Source: an uncultured Muribaculaceae bacterium
Lineage (GTDB): Bacteria; Bacteroidota; Bacteroidia; Bacteroidales; Muribaculaceae
Length of the DNA: 64,000 nt
Assembly (NCBI GenBank): GCA_910579675.1
Contig: CAJTUF010000012.1
Coordinates: forward strand, 22,264-86,263
Direction: 5' to 3'
In this document: piece after piece, positions 50,118 through 59,126 of the stretch
Position numbering within the stretch: position 1 is the first letter of the stretch
How the letters are laid out: every line of letters begins with the position of its first letter
Position numbers and translations under genes: made by a program
The notes under the pieces: model-generated
Databases searched by the model: none
Seen by the model: the letters and a program-made list of their open reading frames with translations, nothing else
What the model was told of the DNA's origin: nothing

Positions 50118-52340
50118 ATGACCCTTGCCGAGGAGAATGCCCTTGTCGAATCGGAGTTCAACGACCTCCTCCAGGGCTATATCAACAGCAACCACCGCAA
50201 AAAGGTGGAAATGATCGAGCGGGCCTTCCGATTCGCGCGAAAGGCCCACAAGGGTGTGCGCCGACGCTCGGGCGAGCCTTATATCCTCCACCCCATCGCA
50301 GTGGCCAAGATTGTAAGCCGCGAGATCGGCCTTGGCTCAACATCCATCTGCGCTGCCTTGCTCCACGATGTGGTGGAAGATACCGAATATACCGTCGAAG
50401 ACATCGAAGGCCAGTTCGGATCCAAGATTGCCCGCATTGTCGACGGGCTCACCAAAATATCAGGTGGCATTTTCGGCGACAAGGCTTCTGTCCAGGCCGA
50501 AAACTTCCGAAAACTCCTCCTCACCATGAGCGAGGATATAAGAGTGGTGCTCATAAAGATGGCCGACCGACTGCACAATATGCGCACCCTCGGCTCGATG
50601 GCCCCCAACAAGCAATACAAGATCGCCGGCGAAACTCTCTATATCTACGCCCCTCTGGCCCACCGCCTCGGCCTGTTTCCCATCAAGACCGAGCTCGAAG
50701 ATCTGAGCTTCAAATATGAGCACCCGGCCGAATATGCCCGCATAGCCGGCCTTATCAAGCAGAGTGAGAGCCGACGCAACTCCATCTACAACGACTTCTC
50801 CGCCCCCATCAAGGAGAGCCTTGCCAAGATGGGACTCAAATATGAGGCTAAAGCGCGGCTAAAAAGCGTCTACTCTATCTGGCGCAAGATGGAGACCAAG
50901 CATGTGCCCTTCGAGGAGGTCTATGACCTATATGCCATGCGCATTATCTTCGACTGCGACGACCCCACCCAGGAAAAAGCTACCTGCTGGCAGATATACT
51001 CCGCCATAACCGACCTCTACCGTCTGCACCCCGACCGCACTCGCGACTGGATATCGGCACCCAAAGCCAATGGCTACCAGGCCCTCCACCTCACCGTCAT
51101 GGGCCCCGACGGCAATTGGATCGAGGTGCAGATCCGCTCACGGCGCATGGACGAGATTGCTGAAAAAGGGTTTGCGGCCCACTGGAAATACAAAATCGGA
51201 GGAGAAAGCGACGAGGAGAGCGAGCTCAATGTGTGGCTCCGGACCATCAAGGATATCCTCGACGACCCAAATCCGAGCGCCATCGACTTCCTCGACACCC
51301 TCAAGCTCAATCTATTTGCATCAGAGATTGTGGTGTTCACCCCCAAAGGAGAACTAATAACACTCCCGACAGGTGCAACAGTGCTCGACATGGCCTATAC
51401 CCTCCACTCACAGATCGGCGACAAATGTATTGCCGGAAAGGTCAACCACAAGCTCGTGCCTCTGAGCCATCGTCTCAGCTCCGGCGATCAGGTCGAAGTG
51501 CTCACCTCACGCAGCCAGACGCCAAAGCCCGAGTGGCTCGCCTTTCTCGCAACGGCCAAAGCAAAAACCAGGCTCAAAGCAGCACTCCGCCGCATCCAGC
51601 AGCCCGACATAGAGCGCGGACGGTCAATCATCGCCGACTATCTCAGCGAGCGCCAGTCTGAGCCCACCAATGAGATCCTCACCAAAATGATGGCCTATTA
51701 CCATGTCACCACACGTGATGACCTCTACCTTCGCCTCGGCAGAGGCGACATCTCGCTCGACGGCTATATCCTACGCCCCGCAAAGGACTCCGATAAGAGC
51801 CTCTTCAAAAAAATTCTCCGGTTTGGCCGCCGCAAAGACGACTCCGAGCCCGGCAGCGACGCTCCCGCCCCATCCCCGGCCCGGATCAACACCAAGGAGA
51901 TATATCACCTCCACTGCGGAGGAGCCGACCAGAACTTCATCTTTCCCGACTGCTGCCGTCCCATCCCCGGCGACGATGTGATGGGATTTATCAACGACGC
52001 CGGGCAAGTCGAGGTCCACTCCCTCACATGCCCCCGCGCGCAGGTGCTCAAAGCCAGCTTCGGCAACCGCATCCTCGCCACGGCTTGGGACGTAGTGCAG
52101 CAGAAATTCCGCGCCGAAATACTCATTGGTGGTATCGACCGCCACGGCATATTGTCGGAACTCACCGCAATGATTTCCACCCAGCTCGGCATCGACATCA
52201 GAGCACTCAACATAGCCGCCGACAAGGAAGTGTTTGAGTGCCGGCTCGGTGTGATGGTCGACGACACCGGTGCTGTCGACTCACTTTGCGCCAAAGTAAA
52301 GAAAATAAAGGGCGTCAAGAGCGCCGTCAGAGTATCTTAA
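50118..52340 (+). CDS. rel: Bifunctional (p)ppGpp synthetase/hydrolase (RelA/SpoT family)
   Basis: This is a 740-residue stringent-response enzyme that makes and degrades (p)ppGpp. The HD hydrolase domain is intact (AALLHDVVEDTEYT at residues 75-90). The synthetase domain follows (LKSVYSIWRKM, LYAMRIIFD, GYQALHLTVMGP), then the TGS domain (VFTPKGELITLPTGATVLDMAYTLH) and a C-terminal ACT domain (HGILSELTAMIS). Since both active sites look complete it is a Rel-type bifunctional enzyme. The PgpH-like gene follows after 23 bases. Confidence 0.96.
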   Translation: MTLAEENALVESEFNDLLQGYINSNHRKKVEMIERAFRFARKAHKGVRRRSGEPYILHPIAVAKIVSREIGLGSTSICAALLHDVVEDTEYTVEDIEGQFGSKIARIVDGLTKISGGIFGDKASVQAENFRKLLLTMSEDIRVVLIKMADRLHNMRTLGSMAPNKQYKIAGETLYIYAPLAHRLGLFPIKTELEDLSFKYEHPAEYARIAGLIKQSESRRNSIYNDFSAPIKESLAKMGLKYEAKARLKSVYSIWRKMETKHVPFEEVYDLYAMRIIFDCDDPTQEKATCWQIYSAITDLYRLHPDRTRDWISAPKANGYQALHLTVMGPDGNWIEVQIRSRRMDEIAEKGFAAHWKYKIGGESDEESELNVWLRTIKDILDDPNPSAIDFLDTLKLNLFASEIVVFTPKGELITLPTGATVLDMAYTLHSQIGDKCIAGKVNHKLVPLSHRLSSGDQVEVLTSRSQTPKPEWLAFLATAKAKTRLKAALRRIQQPDIERGRSIIADYLSERQSEPTNEILTKMMAYYHVTTRDDLYLRLGRGDISLDGYILRPAKDSDKSLFKKILRFGRRKDDSEPGSDAPAPSPARINTKEIYHLHCGGADQNFIFPDCCRPIPGDDVMGFINDAGQVEVHSLTCPRAQVLKASFGNRILATAWDVVQQKFRAEILIGGIDRHGILSELTAMISTQLGIDIRALNIAADKEVFECRLGVMVDDTGAVDSLCAKVKKIKGVKSAVRVS

Positions 52341-52363
52341 ACCCTACTTGCTCCTACGTTGTT

Positions 52364-54538
52364 ATGAACAATCAGCCTTCGACTCCCTCCTCAACAGCGG
52401 CACCAACCTCCCCCCGCAAACAGTCTGAGACAGGAATCATGTCCGACTTCTGGATCAATTCATGGATCAAATGGGTAATACTGGGGATGGCTGTCATAAT
52501 CATAGGCTACTGCCTCCCGCGCGACACCGCCAGCAACTACAACTACGAGGAAGGGCGCCCGTGGAACTACTCCCTCCTCACAGCCCCCTTTGATTTTGCC
52601 GTAAGGCCCGACTCCGCAACCGTCAGGGCTGCCAAAGACAGCATCAACCGCATCTTCGAGCCTATATACGAGCGCGACGCTTCGGCCGACAAGCTGCTTA
52701 TCAGCGAGGTGAGCCGTCGCATCGAAGAGAGCCCCGACGTCAACCTCTCGCCCGGGGAGCGAAACAGACTCCTCAACGCCATCCGGCGAGTAACCGAAGG
52801 AGGAATAGTCAGCCCGGAGACTTATGCCGACATTAAGGCCGGACGGCTCAAGACCGTAAGGATGATCCACAACAACACCACCGTGTCGATCCCCACCACC
52901 AACTACCTCTCGGCAAGAGCCGCCTACAGCCGCCTCGACTCCATACTCTCCGACACCCGCTACCGCGACGCGATTGCCGCCGTGCATCTCCCCGAGCTGC
53001 TGCACCCCAATGTGGTGCTCGACACTGTGGCAAATACCCGCATGCTTGAGGAGCGCTACCGTGTGGCAACAGCCTCGTCAAAGGTCTACGTCAAAGGGGA
53101 GCGCATCATCGACCGGGGCGAAGTGGTCGACGGCGAAAAGATCCTTGCCCTGAAATCGTTTGAAGCCGAGATTGCCGAGCGCGGAACCGCCGACGAGACC
53201 TCATCGTTTATTCCCGCTTTCGGACGGATCCTCTATCTACTCCTGCTGTTCGGCAGCCTCTACGCATTCCTGTTCATCTACCGCCGCGACTACTTCAACA
53301 ATCCCCGCACCATAGCGTTTCTGATGATTATCATCACGGGATTCATTCTCTTCGGACTTCTTATGGCCGCCACCTTCCCCTCCGGCATCTACCTCGTGCC
53401 TTTCACAATGGTGGCCATAATATCTCTGGTTTTCCTCGACTCACGCACAGCCTTCTTCTCCTACAATGTGGCGATCCTCGGCGCTGCTATCGTTGCCACA
53501 TTCCCCCTCGAGTTCATATTCCTGCAGTGGGTTGCCGGAGTGATGGCCGTCAACTCCATCCGCGAGCTATCAAAACGCTCCGAACTCATACGCACCGCCC
53601 TCCTCGTGTTCGGAGCCTACTCGGTGAGCTTCGTCGCAATGGAGATAATCCAGAGCGGGTCCCTCGCCCACCTCTCCGTAAGGATGTTCGGCTACTTCGC
53701 CATCAATGCAGTCTTCATCTCCTTTGCCTACATACTCGTGTTTGTGCTCGAAAAGATTTTCGGCTTCACATCGAGGGTGACTCTCGTGGAGCTCTCCGAC
53801 ATCAATCACCCACTCCTCAAGGAGCTCTCTGAAGAATGTCCCGGAACATTCCAGCACTCAATGGCCCTGTCAAATCTCGCCACCGCTGCCGCAAACCGCA
53901 TCGGCGCCAAGGTGCAGCTCGTCCGTGCCGGAGCCCTCTACCACGACATAGGCAAGCTGTCCAATCCCGCATTCTTCACCGAAAACCAGCATGGTGTCAA
54001 CCCCCACGACGCCCTCGATCCCATGCAGAGCGCCAAGATCGTGATCGGTCACGTGACCGAAGGGCTCAAGCGCGCCGAGAAAGCCAAGCTCCCAATGGTG
54101 CTCCGCGACTTCATCACCCAGCACCACGGCGCCGGAACTGCCCGATATTTCTACACCACCTACTGCAACAGCCACCCCGACGAGATTGTCGATCCTGCTC
54201 CATTCACTTATCCCGGCCCCAATCCCACATCGCGCGAAGCATCGATATTAATGATGGCCGATGCGGTGGAAGCCGCGTCGCGCTCGCTCTCCGACCACTC
54301 CCGCGAGGCAATCGCAACCCTCGTCAACCGTATCATCGACACCCAGATCAACGAAGGCCTCCACAACGACTCGCCCATATCATTCCGCGACATACGCGAC
54401 ATCAAAGACACCTTCATATCCCGCCTCGCTACGATGTTCCACGGACGCATACCCTATCCCGAACACAAAAAGAGCGGAACCCAACCGCCGGCCTCTTCCC
54501 CAGCCACCGGGCAGCCCAACGATCAAAAGCAATCCTAA
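52364..54538 (+). CDS. 7TM-HD family phosphodiesterase (PgpH-like)
   Basis: This is a 724-residue membrane protein. One N-terminal helix (IKWVILGMAVIIIGYCL) precedes a large extracellular 7TMR-HDED domain. Seven transmembrane helices follow in the middle, and then a cytosolic HD domain with GTFQHSMALSNLA and GALYHDIGKLSNPAFF. Relatives degrade cyclic di-AMP. The start is the ATG at 52364, 23 bases after rel; the frame runs into rel, but that part has no family sequence. Together with rel it suggests a nucleotide-signalling operon. Confidence 0.92.
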   Translation: MNNQPSTPSSTAAPTSPRKQSETGIMSDFWINSWIKWVILGMAVIIIGYCLPRDTASNYNYEEGRPWNYSLLTAPFDFAVRPDSATVRAAKDSINRIFEPIYERDASADKLLISEVSRRIEESPDVNLSPGERNRLLNAIRRVTEGGIVSPETYADIKAGRLKTVRMIHNNTTVSIPTTNYLSARAAYSRLDSILSDTRYRDAIAAVHLPELLHPNVVLDTVANTRMLEERYRVATASSKVYVKGERIIDRGEVVDGEKILALKSFEAEIAERGTADETSSFIPAFGRILYLLLLFGSLYAFLFIYRRDYFNNPRTIAFLMIIITGFILFGLLMAATFPSGIYLVPFTMVAIISLVFLDSRTAFFSYNVAILGAAIVATFPLEFIFLQWVAGVMAVNSIRELSKRSELIRTALLVFGAYSVSFVAMEIIQSGSLAHLSVRMFGYFAINAVFISFAYILVFVLEKIFGFTSRVTLVELSDINHPLLKELSEECPGTFQHSMALSNLATAAANRIGAKVQLVRAGALYHDIGKLSNPAFFTENQHGVNPHDALDPMQSAKIVIGHVTEGLKRAEKAKLPMVLRDFITQHHGAGTARYFYTTYCNSHPDEIVDPAPFTYPGPNPTSREASILMMADAVEAASRSLSDHSREAIATLVNRIIDTQINEGLHNDSPISFRDIRDIKDTFISRLATMFHGRIPYPEHKKSGTQPPASSPATGQPNDQKQS

Positions 54539-54554
54539 CCCCAACCTCTCTCTT

Positions 54555-55262
54555 ATGCGACTCCTGATATCTCTGTCGGTAATCATCATCAGCGCCCTCA
54601 CTGCGGGCGCCCAATCGCTCATTGACAATCTCCCGCGGGAGCGACCCGACATCGACTCAATCTACTCCGAGATCACCGACCGCACTTCCCCCTACTATTA
54701 CCCTCGCCTGATGGAGGAGTTTGAGCGGAACGATACCACCATGAAGCTCGACAAGTACCGCAGGCTCTACCTCGGCGCCATGCTCTCGGAAGACTACGAC
54801 GCCTACCGACCCTCGGCCTATCAGGCCGCCGACCCTTCGGCCCTGCTCAACCGCGCAATGCTCACCCGTGCCGAGTGCGATACCGTAATCAAATACTCCT
54901 CGGCTGCCTTGGCCGACAACCCGTTTGATCTGGTGCAGATGATCAATCTGTCGCGTGCTCTGCGTGCCCGCGGACGCACCTCGCTGGCCGACATCTGGAA
55001 CTATAAGGTAAGGCTGCTGCTCATGGCAATCCTATCCACCGGCACCGGCACCGACGAGGAAAACGCCTGGTTTGTCATCGAGCCCCAGCATGAATATATC
55101 CTGCTCAATGCCCTCGGACTAACAGCCAAGAAGCATATCTTCATCGAGCCTTGCTACGAATATATCTCCGTGGCCGATGCCGAAGGCCATAACCTCGGCG
55201 GTTTTTACTTCAATATCGCCACACCCCTCGAAGAATACTGGCGCAAGCATCCCCAGGAATAA
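54555..55262 (+). CDS. DUF4919 protein, secreted
   Basis: This is a 235-residue protein with a signal peptide (LLISLSVIIISALTAGAQS), without a lipobox. The YYYPRLMEEFERNDTTMKLDKYRRLYLG block and the closing FYFNIATPLEEYWRK match DUF4919, a Bacteroidetes family with no known role. It is 16 bases after the PgpH-like gene and 33 bases before the double esterase, so probably the same operon. Confidence 0.88.
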   Translation: MRLLISLSVIIISALTAGAQSLIDNLPRERPDIDSIYSEITDRTSPYYYPRLMEEFERNDTTMKLDKYRRLYLGAMLSEDYDAYRPSAYQAADPSALLNRAMLTRAECDTVIKYSSAALADNPFDLVQMINLSRALRARGRTSLADIWNYKVRLLLMAILSTGTGTDEENAWFVIEPQHEYILLNALGLTAKKHIFIEPCYEYISVADAEGHNLGGFYFNIATPLEEYWRKHPQE

Positions 55263-55295
55263 TCCCCCTTCCACGTCAATCCATCCTTATCTCCA

Positions 55296-56852
55296 ATGCC
55301 TAAATTAGTATCTCTGATCGCCGCTGGCTTTCTGGCCCTCGGCACCTTTCAGGCAGCCGCAGCCGTAGTGGCCGACACTCTTACCCTGCAGTCGCCCAAG
55401 CTACCCCAGCCCATGAAAGTGACCGTAGCCGCCCCCGACGGCCCAGGTCCATATCCCACCCTCTACTTGCTCAACGGCTATGGCGGCGATTACCGCAAAT
55501 GGCCCGAACTGGCCGACATCGACTCGATTGCCCGTACAAAGGAGTTGATCGTGGTGTGTCCTTCGGGCATGAACTGCTGGTACTGGGACTCACCCGCCCA
55601 ACCTGAGATGCAGATGGAGAGCTTCATCACCGGCGAGCTCGTGCCCGCTATCGACTCTCTCTATCCCACCATCGCCCGCCCCGAATCGCGCGCCATTACC
55701 GGATTCAGCATGGGCGGCCACGGCGGTCTGTGGCTCGCCATGCGCCACCCCGACATATGGCGCCACGCCGGAGCCACAAGCGGCGGCGTCGATATCCGCC
55801 CCTTCCCCGACTCCTGGCGCATGGCCCATTGGCTCGGCAAGCGCGACTCAGTGCCCGAAGTGTGGGACACTCACACCGTGATGACCCTCGCCGAGACGCT
55901 TCCCGACTCCACCCTCCGGTCGCTCGACATATTCTTTGACTGCGGCACCGACGACTTCTTCTACGGTGTCAACTGCGCCCTCGACTCCGTGCTCTCGCGC
56001 CGCCACATCCCCCATGTATATGCCACATATCCCGGCGCCCATACCGGCCCCTACTGGAGCAAATCCATTCACCCGCAGGTCGACCATTTCGCCAAAACGC
56101 TTACCCGCACAACCTCCGATACTTCAGCCATGACAGCCACCGTAATCGACTTCGACAATCCCCGCATGCGTCTCTTTCTGCCCGACAGAGCCATTGCCAC
56201 CGGCCGGGCCGTGGTGTGCTGCCCCGGTGGCGGCTACTCCATGGTGGCCACCGACCATGAAGGATATGCCTGGGCTCCGTTATTCAACAGTCTCGGCATC
56301 GCATTTGCCGTTGTCGACTACAACCTCCCCGGCGGCGACCCCACCATACCCATGAACGATGTCGAAAAAGCATTTGGCATACTGACTGACCATGCCTCGG
56401 AGTGGGGCATCAACCCTGATGACATAGGTATAATGGGTTTCTCTGCCGGCGGGCACCTTGCTTCGACCATGGCAACTCACCCTACCGATGCGTGCTCTCC
56501 AGCCTTCCAGATCCTTTTCTACCCCGTGATCTCGCTCGATGATAGGATAACCCACAGCGGCACACGACGCGGATTTATCGGCGACAAACCGTCGCGCAAA
56601 CTCGTCGGCCAATGGTCGGCCGACAAAGCAGTGAAGCCCGGAGTAGCCCCGGCATATATCGTGCTAAGCGGCGACGATCGCGCTGTGCCCCCCGTCAACA
56701 GCTTCAACTACTACTCGGCCCTGCGTCAGGCCGGCACTCCCGCCGAAATGATAGTGCTCCCCGACGGAGGCCACGGCTGGGGCTTCAACCCATCCTCGCC
56801 CCACCACTCCACAGTGGTCGAATCGCTACGTTCATTCCTCACCCGTCGCTGA
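55296..56852 (+). CDS. Two-domain secreted esterase (two alpha/beta-hydrolase domains)
   Basis: This 518-residue protein has a signal peptide and two hydrolase domains in tandem. The first (about residues 30-275) is CE1/esterase-D-like, with the nucleophile in TGFSMGGHGG (near residue 138), acid in DCGTDD and histidine in YPGAHTGPYW. The second (about residues 285-518) is like acetyl-xylan or BD-FAE esterases, with oxyanion CCPGGGYSM, nucleophile in MGFSAGGHLAS (near residue 383), acid in SGDDRAVPP and histidine in GGHGWGF. Both triads look complete. It may remove acetyl or feruloyl groups from plant glycans; the exact substrate is unknown. Confidence 0.88.
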   Translation: MPKLVSLIAAGFLALGTFQAAAAVVADTLTLQSPKLPQPMKVTVAAPDGPGPYPTLYLLNGYGGDYRKWPELADIDSIARTKELIVVCPSGMNCWYWDSPAQPEMQMESFITGELVPAIDSLYPTIARPESRAITGFSMGGHGGLWLAMRHPDIWRHAGATSGGVDIRPFPDSWRMAHWLGKRDSVPEVWDTHTVMTLAETLPDSTLRSLDIFFDCGTDDFFYGVNCALDSVLSRRHIPHVYATYPGAHTGPYWSKSIHPQVDHFAKTLTRTTSDTSAMTATVIDFDNPRMRLFLPDRAIATGRAVVCCPGGGYSMVATDHEGYAWAPLFNSLGIAFAVVDYNLPGGDPTIPMNDVEKAFGILTDHASEWGINPDDIGIMGFSAGGHLASTMATHPTDACSPAFQILFYPVISLDDRITHSGTRRGFIGDKPSRKLVGQWSADKAVKPGVAPAYIVLSGDDRAVPPVNSFNYYSALRQAGTPAEMIVLPDGGHGWGFNPSSPHHSTVVESLRSFLTRR

Positions 56853-56867
56853 TTCCCTCTCCGCCAC

Positions 56868-56918
56868 AATAAGCCGATGGCCGGAGCCTGAGATGCAGGT
56901 TCCGGCCATCGGCTTATT
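56868..56918. terminator. Terminator between the esterase and ychF genes
   Basis: AATAAGCCGATGGCCGGA pairs perfectly with TCCGGCCATCGGCTTATT. It is suited to end both converging transcripts. Confidence 0.85.
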
Positions 56919-56941
56919 CCGGTCTGTGACCCGGCGGGGGG

Positions 56942-58045
56942 TCACACATTGAAGAGGAAGTGGAGGATATCGCCGTCCTGCACCACATACTCCTTACCCT
57001 CGACGCCCATCTTGCCGGCGGCCTTCACGGCAGCTTCGGAGCCGAGGCCCACATAGTCGTCATACTTGATCACCTCGGCGCGGATAAATCCCTTTTCAAA
57101 GTCGGTGTGGATGATGCCGGCACATTTCGGAGCCTTCGACCCGCGCATGAATGTCCAGGCGCGCACCTCGTCGGGGCCCGCAGTGAAATAGGTCTGAAGA
57201 TCGAGCAGAGAATAAGCGGCGCGTATCAGACGGCTCACGCCGCTCTCGCTCAGCCCTATCTCGGCCAGAAACTCCTGACGCTCCTCCCATGTGTCGAGCT
57301 CCGCGATATCAGCCTCGGTGGCAGCGGCCACAATGAGCATCTGGGCATTTTCACCCTCTATGGCCTTGGCCACAGCCTCGGTGTAGGCGTTGCCGGTAGC
57401 GGCCGACGCATCATCGACATTGCACACATAGAGCACCGGCTTGGAGGTGAGAAGGAAGAGCTCGCGGGCAAAACGCTGCTCATCGACAGTATCGTGCTCC
57501 ACCGAGCGGGCGGGGAGACCCTTGTCGAGCGCCTCCTTGATGCGTGCAAGCACTTCATACTGCATCTTGGCTGTCTTATCGCCGCCGGTCTGAGCCTGCT
57601 TCTGAGTGCGGGCAATCCGGCTCTCTATTGTCTCAAGATCCTTAAGGAGCAGCTCGGCATCGATGATCTCCTTGTCGCGCACCGGGTCGACCGACCCGTC
57701 GACATGAGTTATATTGTCGTCGTCGAAGCAACGGAGCACATGTATTATGGCATCGGTCTCGCGTATGTTGGCCAGAAATTTATTGCCGAGGCCCTCGCCC
57801 TTGCTCGCGCCCTTCACAAGGCCGGCTATGTCGACAATCTCTACCGTGGCGGGCACCACAGATTTAGGCTGACACATCTCCACGAGTTTGGTCAGCCGGT
57901 CGTCGGGCACCGTGATCACTCCCACATTGGGTTCGATGGTGCAGAAAGGGAAGTTGGCCGACTGGGCCTTTGCATTGCTCAGACAATTGAAGAGTGTTGA
58001 CTTTCCCACATTTGGGAGGCCGACTATGCCGCATTGGAGTGCCAT
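56942..58045 (-). CDS. ychF: Redox-regulated ATPase YchF (Obg-related)
   Basis: This is a 367-residue cytoplasmic P-loop protein that prefers ATP and associates with ribosomes. GLPNVGKSTLFNCLS is the P-loop, the Obg-type switch regions follow (VDIAGLVKGASKGEGLGNKFL), and the NVDD-type base motif appears later. A C-terminal TGS domain ends in LHFLFNV. It lies 36 bases after the lipid-kinase gene and is probably co-transcribed. Confidence 0.96.
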   Translation of the reverse strand: MALQCGIVGLPNVGKSTLFNCLSNAKAQSANFPFCTIEPNVGVITVPDDRLTKLVEMCQPKSVVPATVEIVDIAGLVKGASKGEGLGNKFLANIRETDAIIHVLRCFDDDNITHVDGSVDPVRDKEIIDAELLLKDLETIESRIARTQKQAQTGGDKTAKMQYEVLARIKEALDKGLPARSVEHDTVDEQRFARELFLLTSKPVLYVCNVDDASAATGNAYTEAVAKAIEGENAQMLIVAAATEADIAELDTWEERQEFLAEIGLSESGVSRLIRAAYSLLDLQTYFTAGPDEVRAWTFMRGSKAPKCAGIIHTDFEKGFIRAEVIKYDDYVGLGSEAAVKAAGKMGVEGKEYVVQDGDILHFLFNV

Positions 58046-58081
58046 GATGATATGATTGGGGTAGTTTGGATGGTTGTGTTG

Positions 58082-59041
58082 TTACTTATTGAATATCTGC
58101 TTTATAGCATAGTGCACGTCGCGAAGCAATGCCCGCGCCGGCGTTATGATCGGTTTGAATGTCTCGGTATCGACGGGCGTGAAGAGGCTCAGTGCTTCCG
58201 GGTAGCAGCTTATCTCTATCGTCGGGCCAAGCTGACGTGGCTCGCCGTCGAGGTGGGCCGGGCCGGGGCCGTTGCGCTCGATCGTCACTTCGCTTGCTTG
58301 AAAAGTGTGGATGAGCATATTGCGCTCAATAAATCCTGTCAGCAGATCCACACCCACAAGAGCTGTGGTGAGGGGCGACCCGTAATGTATCACTGTCACA
58401 TCGAGCAGGCCGTCGGTCATCGAGGCGTGAGGTGCTATGTAGGCGTTGTTGCCATACTGCGAGGCATTACACACCGCCACGAGAAATGCTTTGTCGGTCA
58501 TCACCTTGCCCGCAGCCCTGATGGTGTAGGTCTCGGGATGATACGACATATATTCCAGAAAGGTGTTGCGGAGATATGTCAGCCGACCGCGTCGGCCGGC
58601 CTTGTCAAATTTGGCCGACACTGCCGCATCGAAGCCTACCCCGAAGGTGCAGAAAAATGGCGATCCATCGGCCGTGCCATAGTCGCAGCGCTCTATATGC
58701 CCTGAGGCTATCACATCTACAGCTCCGGCAGGATCCATGGGGATATTGAGATGGCGAGCCAGTCCGTTGCCCGACCCGCAGGGTATGATACCCAAAGCTG
58801 TAGAAGTATTGAGCAGCGCTCCGGCAGTCTCGTTGATCGTACCGTCGCCTCCTGCAGCGATCACTGTGGTGACACCGCGTGCAGCCGCTTCCGATGCGAG
58901 TATATGGGCCGAGCCACGCCCGCTGGTATAGGCTACCTCGGGACGGAAACCGAGCCGCGTGGTCACCATCTCCTCTATGCCCCGCTTCGAGTCGGTTCCC
59001 GCTTTGGGATTGATAATAAGTAGTGTCGTAGTGCTGTCCAT
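58082..59041 (-). CDS. Diacylglycerol/lipid kinase family protein
   Basis: This is a 319-residue protein of the YegS/DgkB family. The N-terminal DAGK catalytic domain shows IINPKAG, AGGDGTINE and GIIPCGSGNGLARHL, the ATP-binding and glycine-rich motifs. The C-terminal domain (DGLLDVTVIHY) follows. It phosphorylates a lipid such as diacylglycerol. I choose the ATG at 59041 rather than the TTG at 59053, since that lies inside the -7 box at 59051-59058. The box almost touches the start, so the mRNA may be leaderless. Confidence 0.9.
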   Translation of the reverse strand: MDSTTTLLIINPKAGTDSKRGIEEMVTTRLGFRPEVAYTSGRGSAHILASEAAARGVTTVIAAGGDGTINETAGALLNTSTALGIIPCGSGNGLARHLNIPMDPAGAVDVIASGHIERCDYGTADGSPFFCTFGVGFDAAVSAKFDKAGRRGRLTYLRNTFLEYMSYHPETYTIRAAGKVMTDKAFLVAVCNASQYGNNAYIAPHASMTDGLLDVTVIHYGSPLTTALVGVDLLTGFIERNMLIHTFQASEVTIERNGPGPAHLDGEPRQLGPTIEISCYPEALSLFTPVDTETFKPIITPARALLRDVHYAIKQIFNK

Positions 59042-59050
59042 TTGAGTCTG

Positions 59051-59058
59051 CAAAATTA
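59051..59058 (-). promoter_or_regulatory. -7 box of the lipid-kinase/ychF operon
   Basis: TAATTTTG on the minus strand ends only 9 bases before the ATG at 59041. The transcript would therefore have almost no leader. Confidence 0.55.
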
Positions 59059-59068
59059 GCGATAATTG

Positions 59069-59098
59069 TTGTAACTTCGGCCAAAATACCTACCTTTG
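59069..59098 (+). promoter_or_regulatory. Promoter of the ArnT-like gene
   Basis: TTG (59069-59071), 19 bases, then TACCTTTG (59091-59098), divergent from the lipid-kinase promoter. The ATG follows after 28 bases. Confidence 0.7.
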
Positions 59099-59126
59099 CA
59101 ACCATCGACCCCTATTAATCCCCCAT

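Noticed and set aside
52238..52363. Longer N-terminus for the PgpH-like protein
   Set aside because: This part overlaps the end of rel in another frame and has no family sequence; the ATG at 52364 follows rel at normal spacing.
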